Assembly (NCBI GenBank): GCA_005281725.1
Contig: SSBO01000012.1
Location: 18,981,501 to 19,045,500, forward strand
Source of the DNA: Wuchereria bancrofti
Lineage: Eukaryota; Nematoda; Chromadorea; Rhabditida; Onchocercidae
DNA: 64,000 nucleotides
Direction: 5' to 3'
Shown in pieces: positions 38,701-52,900 of the stretch (positions are counted from its first letter, which is position 1; every line of letters starts with the position of its first letter). The notes under the pieces were generated by a model. It was not told the DNA's origin and searched no databases. It was given only the letters and a program-made list of their open reading frames with translations. A program made the position numbers and the translations under genes.

Positions 38701-41700
38701 TTAACACCACGATCTGACAAATTATGGAAGTCCTTTCCAGTTATAGTCAGAAAATTCAAGGTAATTAATGGTAAAACAATTTGGAAATCTTGAAAGCGGA
38801 GTTTTATTATTTTGATTATTATGAATAATTTAAGTAGAACACACACACACATATATATCTGTATAACACTCACGTATATTTTTTTGGTATTTTGTTTCAG
38901 TTGATGGTTAGTTGGTTTAAAATAAAAAAAAACTTAAATTTGAATGAGATTTTTTGCTAGGATTACTTTTGGTTACTGAATTTGTTAGTTTTGCCTTCGA
39001 AGATAATAACATTAGCAAATTTGAAATATCATGTAGTGGATGACGATAATGTTTAATGCTTCTAATTTAGCAAATCATGTGTTCGTATTAATCATCAATT
39101 TTGATCTCTTTAAACCACCATTTAATCTAAATTTCGTGATCGAAATTTTGTTTAAATTTTCCTATTTGCTTTGTCTCATCTTAAATGTATTTCTTGATTT
39201 TCTTTTCAAGATTGGTTGTAATTTTCGCTTTTATTTTTTCACTGCAACTTTTATTTGATTTTCAATCAGTTAGAAATATGAAATTTTCAAGTAATTCTGG
39301 AAGTCAAATAATTCTAATTTAAAAAATGTCTGGAAATATGTAGAATTACTGATTCATCGATTCCGAAAATCTTCAGCGAGGTGGATGCACTGTATAAGAA
39401 CTGAAAGAGTAGAATTTGGCATATTTAAGGACCGTATAAATTGTTTCCATTTCTCTTATCAGCACCATAATTGTATTATCAGTCATTTGTTCATGGTAAC
39501 ATTTAGTTTCTTACAAATGAGTGAACTTGTTTATTTATTATTGTCATTGTTATTATTATTATTCCTATTATTATTATTATTTATTATTATTGCTGTTATT
39601 TTTATCATTATTTGTTATTGTTAATTATTTTTTTTTATTATTAATAATAATAATTATTATTATGATTGTTGTCATTGTTTTGCAAAGCTGGATGTGCAAT
39701 ACGTTGATATGAATATTGCGTGTAGTGGAATGTGCTCATTGACACAATGATCGATGTCGGATGAGAGAAATGGCCTAGCGACTACAACATGCTGTTTTCA
39801 TTGGCTTCATTTTCCGTGCTTTGGTATCAAGAATACAGCTAATCATTCCAGACATGTACTATTTGTTTCTTGTTATTATGAATCTAAAAAATTTGTAACA
39901 TTACCTTGAGTTATAATGGATCACAAAGAAGCAGTGAATGTTTCCAAGAAGTTTAAGGAATTTCGGTCATCAGGATAGAATCTTACCAGATTTTTGGGTC
40001 GGTTGCATTTTTTATTTAGATACTGGAAGATGATGAACACTTATGCTGGATGACCTATAAAACTTTTAATTCTATCTCAGTTTTCCGTGAAATACTGTGC
40101 TTCTGAGAAAAATTTAGTAGTAAATTAGAGAATTAATAAGATGCGATGAGAAAAGGAATCAAAGAAATCAGATTCGGTCAGTTCGAAAATTAGAGTATTT
40201 AAAAAAATAATTAGTCAATATGTTATTAGAAAAATAATTTATTTAATAGTAACTAATTGGGCACATAGTGCGTTAATTTACCGGATGAAGAAACTACAGC
40301 TAGCTGATATTGATTTGTTACTAAAATATTGGACAGAATATTTACCTATGTAAGTGAGCCTTTGTTAAATGTTCGTAGATGTTAATAACCTGTTTTCAAT
40401 GTAACTATTGCTTTAGCTATAATAGTTCTTAATTTTTTGAGTGATTTTAATAATTTTAGTTGTCATTTTTGGTTTTTATTCGTCTGTTTGGCTTTACTTT
40501 TTAATTGGTTAAGAAATATTGGACTGCTTGAATTGTTATGTCATTCATCGATATTCCATTTTAATCTTTCAGAAAATGGGTGAGCTGTCGCTGTTGAACT
40601 AAATGAGTCAATGATTAATTTGAAAAGTACCAATAAAAAATCACTTAGGATTACAGTCATTCAATAATATTATGCAAATCAAATTTTTACAAAAATTGCA
40701 TGAAGTTAATAAATTACTTAATTGAAATCAAGCTAATAGTATCGTTGAATGACTATTATTGAACTGACTACTCAGTTTTGCAAACCAAAACTTTAGAAAT
40801 GTTTTAATTACTGATATTAATTATTTAATACTTTATTTCATTTCAGGCTGAAATATCACCTCTTCGTAAAGCAGAAATATCACAGCTACCGGTAGCAATT
40901 AAAGCCGATATTACTAAACGAAATGCGTGAGTTTCACTCTCCCTCCACATTTTTTACTATTTTTCTATCTTTTCTGCCATCTTTATCATTTTTTATCGTT
41001 TTTTTTTTTATTTTTTATTATTTATTTATTTTTTTACTTTTTAAAAGTCCAGCGTTAGCTGATTTATTTGTCGAATCTTCTACCATTGACTGTATAAACG
41101 GAAGAAAAAGCAAACTTTCCATTGGCCCAATGATATTTTTAAGAAGTAAATTTTCACATTATCATCAAGAACGTAATTTTTCAAAAGCACTTTTCTCTTT
41201 TTTTCTTGAATTTTCGAAGCAATTTATTCGTTTCGACTTTATATTGCCTTTCCCATCGTTTTCCTATTTTAACTGTTTTTTTCGCTTTATTCCTACTCGT
41301 TTTTTCTCTAGCTTCCGGTAATTGCCTTAGTTACAGTCGTTGATTTTATTTTAGATTTATTGGAGTTTTAAAAATTTCTCATCACTTCACCTACTTATTT
41401 GTTATCCCTTCACCATAAAATATCGAAATAGGTTTTGGACACCATTGAAATTTTGTTTTAATTTCGAACTTAACGGTACTTTATCTGTGCTTTCTACGTT
41501 TTTATTTTATTTCATGATTATCCATGATAATTTTTTGTTTGTTATTGTATTTTAATTTATTGCTGTTCTGATTTTTTTTTCTTTTTTCATTCTTTCAAAC
41601 GGTTTCATTTCATTCATTGTTCACATTTTACATAAGACTTTAGAATTGAGTTCCAATGTTTTTCCGATATCTAAGAAATAAAATATTTTAGACTTCCACC

Positions 41701-43303
41701 AGGTTTACGATTTGATCATAAGCTGGAAATGGTGCTACCCGAAGGAATTAATGAAAACGAAAGCACGAAGGACCTACATTCGAAGCGAACCAAAATGTAT
41801 TCCGGATATTGCTTGCGACCATTTCCAGCTGCTCGAGGCAATTATGCCGTTGATTATTCCAGGAAAACAAATATCAAATTACGAAAAGAAAGTTTGTCAT
41901 TTTTTATTCATCCGTTGTCCTTGATTGGACTCAGAAATATTTTCTTAACGAAGTTCATCAGTTTCTTACTCTTGTTCATTACAAATGTCAGTATTATTTT
42001 AAAAATCTAATTTATTTTTCCTTCAGTATCGCAAGGTGATCAGGAAGATGCATTTCTGTTGCATATCGTAGAAGATTATAGTTCAGCAATATTACCAATA
42101 AAACGTTCCGCTAATGGAACGCAGTCTTCATCTGTTCACGAATATGATGCACCGCAGTTAATTGTTGCTGAAAATGAAAAAATGTTTATGGAAGAAATGA
42201 TCGGTGATCAAGTGGTTGTCAAAGAAAAGTGAGTACCGGGATAATAAAAACTAACAGAGTGATTTTTCACATCCCTTCAACTCCAGATCTGAATCGTGAT
42301 AGCTTATTATTTATTATTATTCAGATTTTAGGTACTCCATCAGTAAGATAAGCTCCACTGGTCTATAAGTGAATGACCATAAGATTCATAATGCAAATAA
42401 CTGTCTTCCTAGTCACTGCGGATTTGAAATTAGAATTGCTTAAAACGTGAACTGCTGGGATTACTGCTACTAAATGTCCACTGATAGAATGTTTACATTC
42501 TAAAAATGTCTTTGTATCATTCTCTCAAAAAGGAATAATAATTGCTTATCATTGAATATCTCAGTTCAATCAACGTAATGAAGGTTGAGCAAAGTGTTAC
42601 GATTTATCTTTCATTCTAAGCTGAAAACACTAGAATAAGTTGGTTTTAAGAATAAATTGAACTGATTGACTAATAATTCGGATATATGGATGCGCATTGC
42701 CTAAAACGCTTATTTTTGGCTCTAGTTTTGCAGTGAACTAATCGTTTTTTTTTTCTTAATTTTTTACAAAGATAAGAACAGTCTTACAAGGATAAGAATA
42801 GTAGATTTCAAGTATTATTTACCGTTAGCCGCATGGACATTTCTATATTTTCCTGCAACTGGACTTTATTTGTATCAAATGTGCAATTTGATATGCTTAA
42901 ATTTTTGCAGAAGTCTTGTCGATACAGTGTATGCGCTAAGAGATCAACTTAGCAATGTACAAAAGGTTAATTTAATTTTTTTTTTGAAATTTGATTTCAT
43001 CGGTTCATTTAAGATTAAGGTAAAACTGGAACGTTTGCACGCAAGCAGCATTATTTCTTATTTGTACAAGTAAAAAATTTTTTTTTCTAAAAATATTAAA
43101 AACAGTTTTAAAGTTCAACTAATTTTCCTGCCTAGGAATTACTTCAATTAAATAAAACAGTTGATCGAGAACAAAAATCACGGCGTCGTCTAGAAGAAAT
43201 GGTAAGACGACTCTGTCAGCAGTTGCAACAACAACAACATCAACAAAGGGGACAGAAAGCTTCAAATTTAATTTCTAAAACACCGTTGTCAGCACGTGAT
43301 TAA
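29783..43303 (+). CDS. pix-1: PIX-1 / beta-PIX (ARHGEF7-type) Rac/Cdc42 guanine-nucleotide exchange factor
   Basis: Cytoplasmic exchange factor that, in known orthologues, binds PAK through SH3 and GIT through a C-terminal coil. Fourteen exons join in phase to about 691 residues: 29783-29911, 30343-30469, 30670-30794, 31315-31409, 31585-31803, 32007-32196, 32405-32580, 32908-33050, 33771-33937, 40847-40926, 41692-41891, 42027-42228, 42911-42965, 43136-43303 (TAA). SH3 (about 26-84) has [19 protein letters not shown] and TGWFPANYV. The DH domain (about 115-305) includes [17 protein letters not shown] and [22 protein letters not shown] follows ([19 protein letters not shown]). The C-terminus [13 protein letters not shown] then [12 protein letters not shown] is the beta-PIX GIT-binding/trimerising coil. 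No calponin-homology domain lies before SH3. A further candidate exon (41048-41145) would shift frame. Confidence 0.93.
31455..31500 (+). pseudogene. Partial duplicate of PIX-1 DH exon 5
   Basis: The sequence after TTCTACAG reads [12 protein letters not shown] and then TGA. It resembles [13 protein letters not shown] in the real exon about 135 bp downstream. It looks like a truncated tandem copy of the exon start, not a usable alternative exon. Confidence 0.65.
33938..40846 (+). other. 6.9-kb intron of pix-1
   Basis: The interval between the PH-domain exon and the next phase-compatible exon. It is far longer than the gene's other introns. I saw no convincing nested gene. Minus-strand open frames at 37459-37725 and 38613-38873 lack domains. 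Simple repeats include TTGCTA/TGCTGC steps near 37950-38050, an AC/AT run near 38839-38860 and a TTA/TTATTA tract at 39535-39670. An internal promoter or unseen alternative exons are possible. Confidence 0.7.
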
Positions 43304-46300
43304 TAGAGTGCAAATGTTACATTTTTACCTTCTGACTTCAGTAACTATCATCTATTGTTGTCATTGGCTTCCAGATAATGCATTGCATTAGAGAATTGAT
43401 AAACTAACAGAATTTCATAGCATTGTTTTTAATATGCTACTTCTTTTCGGAAATACATTATGTAAGTCTATTCAAATATATGACATCAAATATATGGGGT
43501 CATCTAAAAAAAGCATGCACTGATAGCTATCACTCAGCATGCTTATTAACGTAAAGAATAATTAATGAGGTAGTGGGGTAATTAGACGAGTTTCAGTAAG
43601 TATCAAGTTTTGTTTTATATCTGCTTATGGCTTTTGTGGCGGAACTAGTGAGCAAATACACTTCAAATTAGCGCTTTTTGGAAAAGGGAGGATTATTTTT
43701 CGATGGCTACGGGATTCTTTTGTCGATTTTTTTTCTGCTTGTTCAGGTTATTGGTAAGCTATGCATATATAATGAAGTAACTGTATTGTATACATACATT
43801 TTTACTTATTGTCTGTTGTCAGACATATATCGTTTAGTCTTTTTTTTATTTTTTATTTGGAGTTGTTTTATTGTTTATTTGATTTTTTTTGTCTTTTCTT
43901 ATAATGCACTAGATAGGCCATTTTAATATATTAATGTAATATATGTATTAATACTGCTTGCTGTGATTTTAATTTGCATAATTTGCTCCTTTTTACCCAA
44001 ACAAAACAGTTATTTTTATTGTTGGCACATTATAATTTTCTTTTTGTTATCTGTAGTTTTATAACCAAGAAAGATGGAAAATGGACTGATATATATCATA
44101 GCTGGTGGCAAATAATAGGAAAGGATATTATAACACTTTTCTTTTAATTTCTTGATCTGAATCCCAAGCTCCTGATTATTACTATTATTTATTTATTTAT
44201 TATTATTATTAATTGTTAAGAAACTACCATGAAAACGAGAGAATTTATTTAACAAATTAGTTATTTGATGCACAAATGTTCAAGTGATATTAGAAGTAAT
44301 GTCAGTTTGCTTTCTGAGTTATGTAAGGTTTCTTATCCACTTCATTTGTTGGAATTATTCCGGTATGTAATTTGCATTTCCTTCGTTATTTTATTTGTTT
44401 GAAATTCTTATTTATTCTTTAAAGTATATTCTGTGGTCTTGAAAAAAGTAATTGAGCGGAGTTTGTCAGAAAGTGAATTATTTTAAGACTAGAAATTTCC
44501 AGTTTTTCTGTGGAAGATAGGGAAAGATTTTGGTATCTTAGGAAAGATTACTTGAAATATTTCTTTATGTACCATATACTATATATCACACATTTCGCTT
44601 TATTATCATGATTGTTATAATGCATTGCAGTATAGCCAGAAACTGTTTACAAATTTTCTGATTGGTCAGCGACTGAAATTCATCTTACGCTAAGAATTTA
44701 TCTTGAAGTGCCTTAGTATATTTTATGAATTTAAGTCATATTTATCATATATGTTTCAATATTAACTAGCTTGTCAACAAGATTATCCAGAAATGAATCA
44801 ATGTTGTAGTTTGCATTTTGTTATAATCTCATTTAATGAAAAATGAATTCAGATGAAATTTCACCTTTTGAAAAGCAACTGTATATCGGAGAATACCAGC
44901 TTTGAAAATTGGTAAACCTTTATTTAATGTAATTTTTTCCCTGGAATTATTAAATATTGTTAGTTTTATGAGACGAGGTGAGTTACAAATAGTAGATGTT
45001 AGCATTTTGTAAAAATGTTCAAACAAATCGAAAAAAATTGCAGGCTATTTGTAAAATTAAATTTCTAATTTAAAAGAGTTTGTTAAAGTTATGAAATTTT
45101 CGTGGGATGTCGTGTGCGTAAGACTATGATGACTTTATATCGGGTTTGAGGATATGAAAGAAAGTCTTTTTTCTTGAAATATTGTAGAAGTTAATGACAT
45201 TTAACAAAAATTTCGAGAGGTTTTGGTGTAAGTTTATAGCTTAAACTATGAAAGGTTTTTATATATAGTTAAACTATGAAAGATTTTGACTAAAGATACT
45301 AGTTTTGTTTTGTTTGAAAATCACAACCGAATAAAAGGACGGGTTTTGATTTTTTTTTTCTTTTGTGGTATCCAACTTTAAGTTACAATCATTAAATAGC
45401 TTTAAATCATGCTTTTTTTTCAAGTGATGTACAACTGACTTTGTTTGATTAAACTATACATTTGTCTATGTTAATTTGGCGGGGACTAATTAAGGTTTAT
45501 CTTAATCTGAAGTGAAATCATTTAGTGTGCATTTGTCTCTTTTAATTTGACTTTAATTAACAAGAGTTACCACCGTATTTTTTCATAGAAATGACGGGGC
45601 AAATAAGTTTAGATTTTAATTTAGTGTAAAGGTGTGTGGATTTCATTAGTTCAGTTAATTTAATTTGTTCATTTTATTCCAATTAATGGAAGTGATTTTG
45701 TTATAATCCGTTTCTCTCCCAAATTTATTAGATTAAATTGGATTAATTTGCTCATAACATATTACCTTCAGTTATTTCCATCCTTTTCAATGGCTCTGAT
45801 CGGTTATTATAAATCCAATCGATGTCGTAGTATGCGAGCTATGTTTTTGCTATTCTTCAGTGGCGGTGGTCGCGTTTCGCATCAACGATACCGTAATTCC
45901 TTTTTTTCCAAGCATTTTTGTCATAGAATTCATTTGTATCCTCGTATTTAGATGTTTTTTTTTTAATTTCATTTTTCGAATTTCGTGTTTGGGCATATGG
46001 AAGAATCAAATAGAGTGATTTGGATTGGGAAGCATTAATATTTTGCATCAAAAAAAAGATTAAAATTTGTTTAGCCTATCGATTAGGTTTAAGATAGCAA
46101 TATTACAACATCTATTTATATGTTTCTGTTGCAATCTCCGGGTGTTTTTCTGGTCTATTGATTTTTTGTTTACTTTTTTCTTATCTTCTGCTTAAATTAT
46201 AAATTCATTTCTTTTTAATTTATGCAAATGAAATATGTAACAAGTAACTTAGAATATAGAGCGAATATACCTGTTTATTCTTTGTCTTCATTTACCTGTT

Positions 46301-46958
46301 TTTTTGCTTCATTTAATTTCTTTTTTTCTTTCTTTTTACAAATTTACTCAACTGGTAAATTTCTTCATATTTCATCTAAAATAACTGGTATTGTTGGATG
46401 ATGAAACTTCTCGAACAATTGTTGTCCTGACAAGTGGCTGCGATTTTTTTAAAAAAAGGAAAGGAGAAATTGTGATACGAAATTAAGATAAATTACGATT
46501 TTTTTTATCATAAATTACTATCAAAGTCATTGTTTGATGGGAAAAGTGACATAATTAATGCTTCTGAGTTATTTCATTTTGTCTTGTAAAATAGGAGATG
46601 CACTTTATTAAGGGAAAATTAAGTATTTTACGTATAATAGCAGGAAATTGCTGTGATTGTTAGCAGGAATTATTTTAATAATAATAATTTTGTTTTTTTA
46701 AAAAACGGTTTAAAAATATTCTAATATAATGAGGGGAAATGACAAAACTTCCAAATGATTCACAAAAAAAGTTCTGAGTGACCTTGCAGAATTGTCGGCC
46801 TATTTTATTCTTTTTTCAAAATAACGCGGTGGAAATTTTTTTCTTTGTAAAAAATGCAAAGATCGCCGATATTTTTGTGCTTTTTTTCATAGCAAAATTT
46901 GTATTTTCTGTTCTTTTAATTACGATTGTTTCACCAAATTGTTCAGCTTCATTTCGCT
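43304..46958. other. Intergenic interval between pix-1 and prolyl oligopeptidase
   Basis: AT-rich, with the pix-1 3' UTR on the left and the oligopeptidase upstream region on the right. A short, less AT-biased patch at 45790-45900 could be an upstream exon but shows no domain. A hydrophobic open frame at 43678-43926 reflects T-richness. A TTCAG at 46941-46946, 12 bp before the next start codon, may be a splice acceptor. Confidence 0.5.
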
Positions 46959-49900
46959 ATGGACAACACTGGTAGTTGTTTCCAACTTTTCTGTTTGATC
47001 GTAATCAGTTTGATTAACGATTTAGAGTGCAAGAATTCTGTTGAAATTACCCGATCATTCCATTCCTCTGCTTCTTTATGGCAACATAATCGTCCTAAAC
47101 AGCTAAAAATGGATAATCATACTAAAATTAGCATCGATTCTTCAAAATATCCGCTTGCCCGGAAAGATGATTCAGTTATGGATGATTTCCATGGTACTAA
47201 GGTTAGTGAAAGTTTGAAATTTTTCTAAGCTTAGCTAACTTTTTTGGAAGATCGGTTTTGATTAAATTTTATTATGGAAAAGATTCGGAACATGTATTAA
47301 CTTCAAGAATTGGATTTGTTTTTGTTGTTATTGCTGCGACTTTTAAATTTAAATGGTAATAGAAATTCTCATACACGAAAGATTTCCTGGTTCCTAAAAT
47401 ATTCATGACTCATTGGGTTATCAGTTGCAGGTTGCAGATCCTTATCGATGGCTGGAAGATCCGGGTTTGAATGAAACTAAGGAATTTATCAAGCAGTTGA
47501 ATTCAATCTCTCAACCGTTTATTGCAAGTTCACCTCATAGAGAGAGACTCCGAAAAAGGTATGAATTGTTGTCAAAATGGATTTTGCTCCTAGATTTCAA
47601 AAAATATAATTTTGGACATTTAAATTATAGTTCGATTTAATATGGGTTATTCTAGGTTGACAGAACTTTGGGATTATGAGAAATTTGGTTGCACCACCAA
47701 ACGAGGTGATTATTACTATTACTACCATAATTCGGGATTGCAGAACCAAAGGTATCTGATTAGATTGTCTTATATTTTCCAATTTGTTAATTTTCATGGT
47801 GAAAACTTAAACGGTGTGAAAATTTTCGATATTTTAATAATGAGACTGCCGTTGGTATTATAACACTCATTTTGAAATCTCTTCTGAAAAAGCAAGTGAA
47901 ACTTAAAGGGATTTCATTTTCATTTTTTGCTAAGGATAGCAATAAAAATAAAGATATTGTCCAAATTAATCGTTATTCAGTTTATCTAAAATACTATTTT
48001 TGCTTACTTCTTTGTTTATTTCTATATTTATTCCACCATGAACACTTTTGTTTGCTTTTAGAATCCTAACCTCCAAAATATCCTGAAAAAGTTGAAAATT
48101 TTGCGAAAAGCAATAGCAATTTCTCAGGATGATCTTATGACCTGTCCGAAACAAACAGATCACCACATCATTCAGCGGGTTTATGGATAACAGAGTTGTT
48201 AAATCGAGATGAAAAAAAAACATTTTAATATGAATGAATATATTCTTTCTGTTCGTTTAATGACCGCTATCCAAACAGTAGTAGAGAAATCATAAGTAAA
48301 AAAGTCAGTTAACTTCCACCTTATTTTTGTATCCATATTCTTCCACTTAGTTATTCTAAACTATTGTTATAATTATGAATATTGTTATTCTTTAGCGTTT
48401 TATATCGTCAAAAAACGTTGCTTGGCGAAAGTGAGATATTTCTTGATCCGAACAAGCTCTCCGAAGATGGTACTACCGCTATACGTGATCAGTGTTTCTC
48501 TCATGATGGTTCTATACTAGCATATGGTCTTTCAGAAAAAGGCAGTGACTGGATGACGTTAAAGGTGAAATTTTCAAATTTGCAAAAACTTTCAAAAAGT
48601 TCGGTAAAATCTTGTAATTTGATATAAAACTTTACTCGTCTTTTGATTTTAAAATAGAGGAAGAATAACTTATGATAAGCTAATCAACAAAAGAATAGCT
48701 TTGTATCATATTTTATCCACATTTTTAAGGAATATCCCATGTGACTTGTAACATCATCATTTTACCTGTGAATGGTTGGATGATGGCCCAATAGCTGAGA
48801 TATTTCAATTTCACCGTCCTTTTTAACAAATTTCAGACAGCAAAGATAACTATCTGATATCCTTTAAATTGGGGTAATTATAAAAAAAAGACTTTGCATT
48901 TTTATGATGGAGGATATTGCTAATTTCAGATGTTTAAGGAGTGTGTAAGCTTCTTTTGAATTTGATTTATTATGGATAGAATATCTATCAGGTGAAGCTT
49001 TTTAGAATCCTTAAAAATAGTCACTCTGTTCTTATTGTGCATTTTTTTCAGTTTAAAAAAACTGACGGTACTGATTTGGAAGATACAGTAGTGGGTGTTA
49101 AACATAGTGATCTAGATTGGTTAATTGATAACAGCGGAATTTTCTATTCGGTAAATGTTCTTCTGTTTCAGTCTGGAATTGAAATATGTATTTTAATTTT
49201 TCAATATGTTATGATTTCATAAACGAAATAATGTTAGTGGTAAAAGATGAAATCAGATTTTGCTTGAAAGTATTCATCATTAATTTTTTTTTCAATTTCA
49301 GAAATATCCCGAACATAAAAGCGCATTGGAAGGATCGTCAACGGAAAAGCACGAATTCCATTCGCTGTATTTTCATAAATTAGGCACACCGCAAAGTGAT
49401 GACATTTTGGTAGCTGATTTTCGATCTCATCCTGAATATATGTGGTTTGCGTTTTGTACATTTCATGGTGACACATGCAAGAATTGTGTTCATGTGTCTA
49501 TTTTTATCACACCATTTACTCAGATGAATCAGTCAATTGTCATCAGTGATGCAAGTATGTCATAGTGATTAGGCAGCTCATAATTTGTAGTTTTAAAAGT
49601 AGCATTTAAAAAAATACATTAAGTAGCTTGTAATAAATTTGATAAAATAAAACCCTTATTGTTTATCATTCACAAATGTCTAAGAACTAGAATAATTGTC
49701 AAATTAGATCTGATTTGTCCAGAATTTAAAATCCTTTCTTTTCCATTTATATCACTTCTAATACCATATTTTCCTTCTAGTTCGGGTAGCATAACAGAAG
49801 ATGGTCGTTATTTAATTGTTGATGTCAGTCGAGGTTGTGACCCCTATAATATGCTCTACTATTACGATCTCCAAAAAGCGCAGCAAAAAATTACGGATAA

Positions 49901-52900
49901 AGTACACTTAAAGCCATTGTTTGATAAATTGGATGCGAAATATGAAGTAAATCCCTTCCATTTATTATTTACAACTTTGATATGTACAGCAAAGCTATAA
50001 TTGATTAGAAAGCTGCAGTTATTATAGTTATCAACTACTACAAATTTCAAAGAATAGTCTTGTACATTACGTTCAGTCTGTAAAGAATCCATTCTTATCT
50101 TCCCAATTCCCATTATCGTCTGACACCGAAGCATATTTGGGCACAGTGGCAATGATTAAATAAATTTGAAATTGCTAAATCAAACATTCTTCCAGCTTAT
50201 TGATAATAACGATGATACAGCTTTAATTTTAACGAATCACAATGCGCCAATGTTCAAACTAATAAGGGTGAAAATGTCAACGGCTAATGAAGGACCTTCG
50301 GCATGGGGAACAGTAATTCCTGAAGACAAAAAGAATAAATTAGAATGGGTGGTAAATGTTGGTGGAGATCGTTTGATAGTTTCATATATAGAGGATGTTA
50401 AGGTATCATGAGCTTTTTTTTTCGTTTCACTATTAGAAGAATCTGATAGTGGCTTTATGGTTTTCTTTCAACATTTTTCCTGCATTTAAATGATTTTTGG
50501 CGGTGATTATTTGAAGCCCATAAAAGTCGAGATAATCATTTTCTTCTGGAAGTTGTTTCATAGAAACATTAACGATTTAGTTAGAGTGACAGTTACAAAT
50601 GTTTCAGAACAAATTTTATGTGCATTCACCAAAGACAGGCGATCGTTTCTATGAAATACCATTGGAAATTGGAACAATATCAGGATTTTTTGGTCGTAAA
50701 GATCATACAGAGATGTTTCTACGGTTTGATTCATTTCTTACGCCGGGTGTCATCTACTGTTGATTTCAAAGGCATACAACCATCACATCAAGTCAAGTTG
50801 AAGGTTTCGTAATTCTTATTTCCTGGCTTAACAGCAATTTTTGCATCATATAAATTCTTGGGACTCCATGATGCAACTTTTTTCCCAGTGTTGATATTTA
50901 CATATGTGTGATCACTTTGGTTATAATCACATATACCTATCCTGAAGAAATCCCAATAATTTTTACCTTTAGTCTAATTTATATAATCACTTTTCGATAA
51001 ATTAAGATGATTTAAGTGGTTCAGTTTTCTTTTATTTACTTCAAACTTCCAAAAATATGTCCCTTCATCCTTCCTTACCATCCTGTCAACTATTACATTA
51101 TGATATGCTGCGAAGAGTTTGGATTTCACGACGGGTCTTACGTTCAAAGAAAAAGTAACGTTTACTTTCGTAAAAAAAAGTTGTACAAAAAAAAAATGTA
51201 ATTTTCAGGAAATTCGGCGAACCCATTTAAAAGGTGTAGATACAAGCAAATTCACAATAAAACAAGTTTTTTGTAAAAGCAAAGATGGGACAAAGGTTGG
51301 CCTATTAATTTTGAATGGACTATAAACTAAAAATGTTAATTTGAAAAATTGCTGTGGGATTATCAGCATGCGACAATCATGACTATTCAAATGGTGATAA
51401 TAATTATTGATATAACAGGATCCCTAAATATCTGAGCAATAGTCTGATGATAGTGATCTAACGGAAGTGAATATGAAATAAATGAGAAAGAAGCTTTTTT
51501 TAGATACCACTATATATTGTTCACAACAAAAATTTAATTCTGAATGGAGATACTCCAGCTTTGCTTAATGGGTATGGTGGATTTAATATTGCTGAAATGC
51601 CACATTTCTCTGTTTCACGTATTTTATTCCTGGATAACTTCAAGGGTGTCTTTTCATTGGCTAATTTACGTGGTGGAAGGTAAATCTAATTTCATATTTG
51701 CACAACACACCATTCTTATATCAATTATTTAATATCTATAACATTTAGTGATTTATCCGTAGTTTTAATAGTTTGATATGGAATATGATATATGTCAAAT
51801 ATTATTTTTGAATCCATCAAATATCATGTTTTATTAAATCTTAATTTTCTTATTCACGCAACAAAACTAAATTTTTGTTGCTAACATGAAACTATCACAG
51901 TTTTAAAAAACAAAACACACTACACAAAATTCATATTTAAAGTTCTATTGGATGGTTCGAATTTTACATGTATAGAAATGACCAGGTTGGATTCGCATAT
52001 TTTACTTCATAAGTGCGACTATTTTTTATCTCTGAAATATTGTGAAAATTATCTTGCTATCAGTTTTTATGCTGGTTGAAATGTCAAGATTAAATTAGTG
52101 TTGTCGTTCTAGAATTACGCTCACTAAAATATCATACCTTTAGTGAATATGGTGAAGAATGGCATGAAGGTGGGATGCGAGAACAAAAACAAAATGTTTT
52201 TGATGATTTTATAGCCGCTGCTGAATATCTTATCAATGATAATTACACATCACCAAAAAGGTAAGGCCAGTTGATAAAGTTCATTTTGCTCTTGCATGAA
52301 TCCTGAAAAAAAAAAAAAACAATGAGGTCAATTGATAACTTCTTTTTGAAAAAAAAAAAAGTTTATGGTGTTTATAGTGTTTCTGTCAAGTTTAATATAC
52401 TGTTTTTTCTTTTAAGTTTTAAATTTCCGGAATTTAGATTAGCTATACGTGGTGGTTCAAATGGTGGCTTACTGGTTGGTGCAGTTTCGCAGCAACGTCC
52501 AGAACTTTTTGGTGCTGTTGTGAATGAAGTCGGGTATGCTAGCCTTTTTTTTTCTAATATACTTCAACAAATAGAATAATATGTTCTCGTAATTTTAAAT
52601 CCGACATTGATGTAATGAAGTATATTATATGGGAAACAAGTATTATTCATTTTTACAGATTAAAAGCAAATGCAAAGTAGATATCCATTGTGATAATTTT
52701 GATACATTGTTTGAAATGTAATAGAAATGTTTAATTATAGCTGAAACAAAATAGCTAAGAATAAGAATTAGAAAGAAGATAACTTTTAAAAAAACATAGA
52801 AAGTTTATAAAATATATTATTAGTTTTTTTGTTCCTGCTTTGTTTATGTTATTGTTGTTATTATTATTTCTGTTTTTATTAAAAGTTCTTTCTTTAAGGG

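Noticed and set aside
43678..43926. 82-codon Phe/Leu/Ile-rich frame
   Set aside because: Composition of poly-T DNA; no support as a membrane protein.
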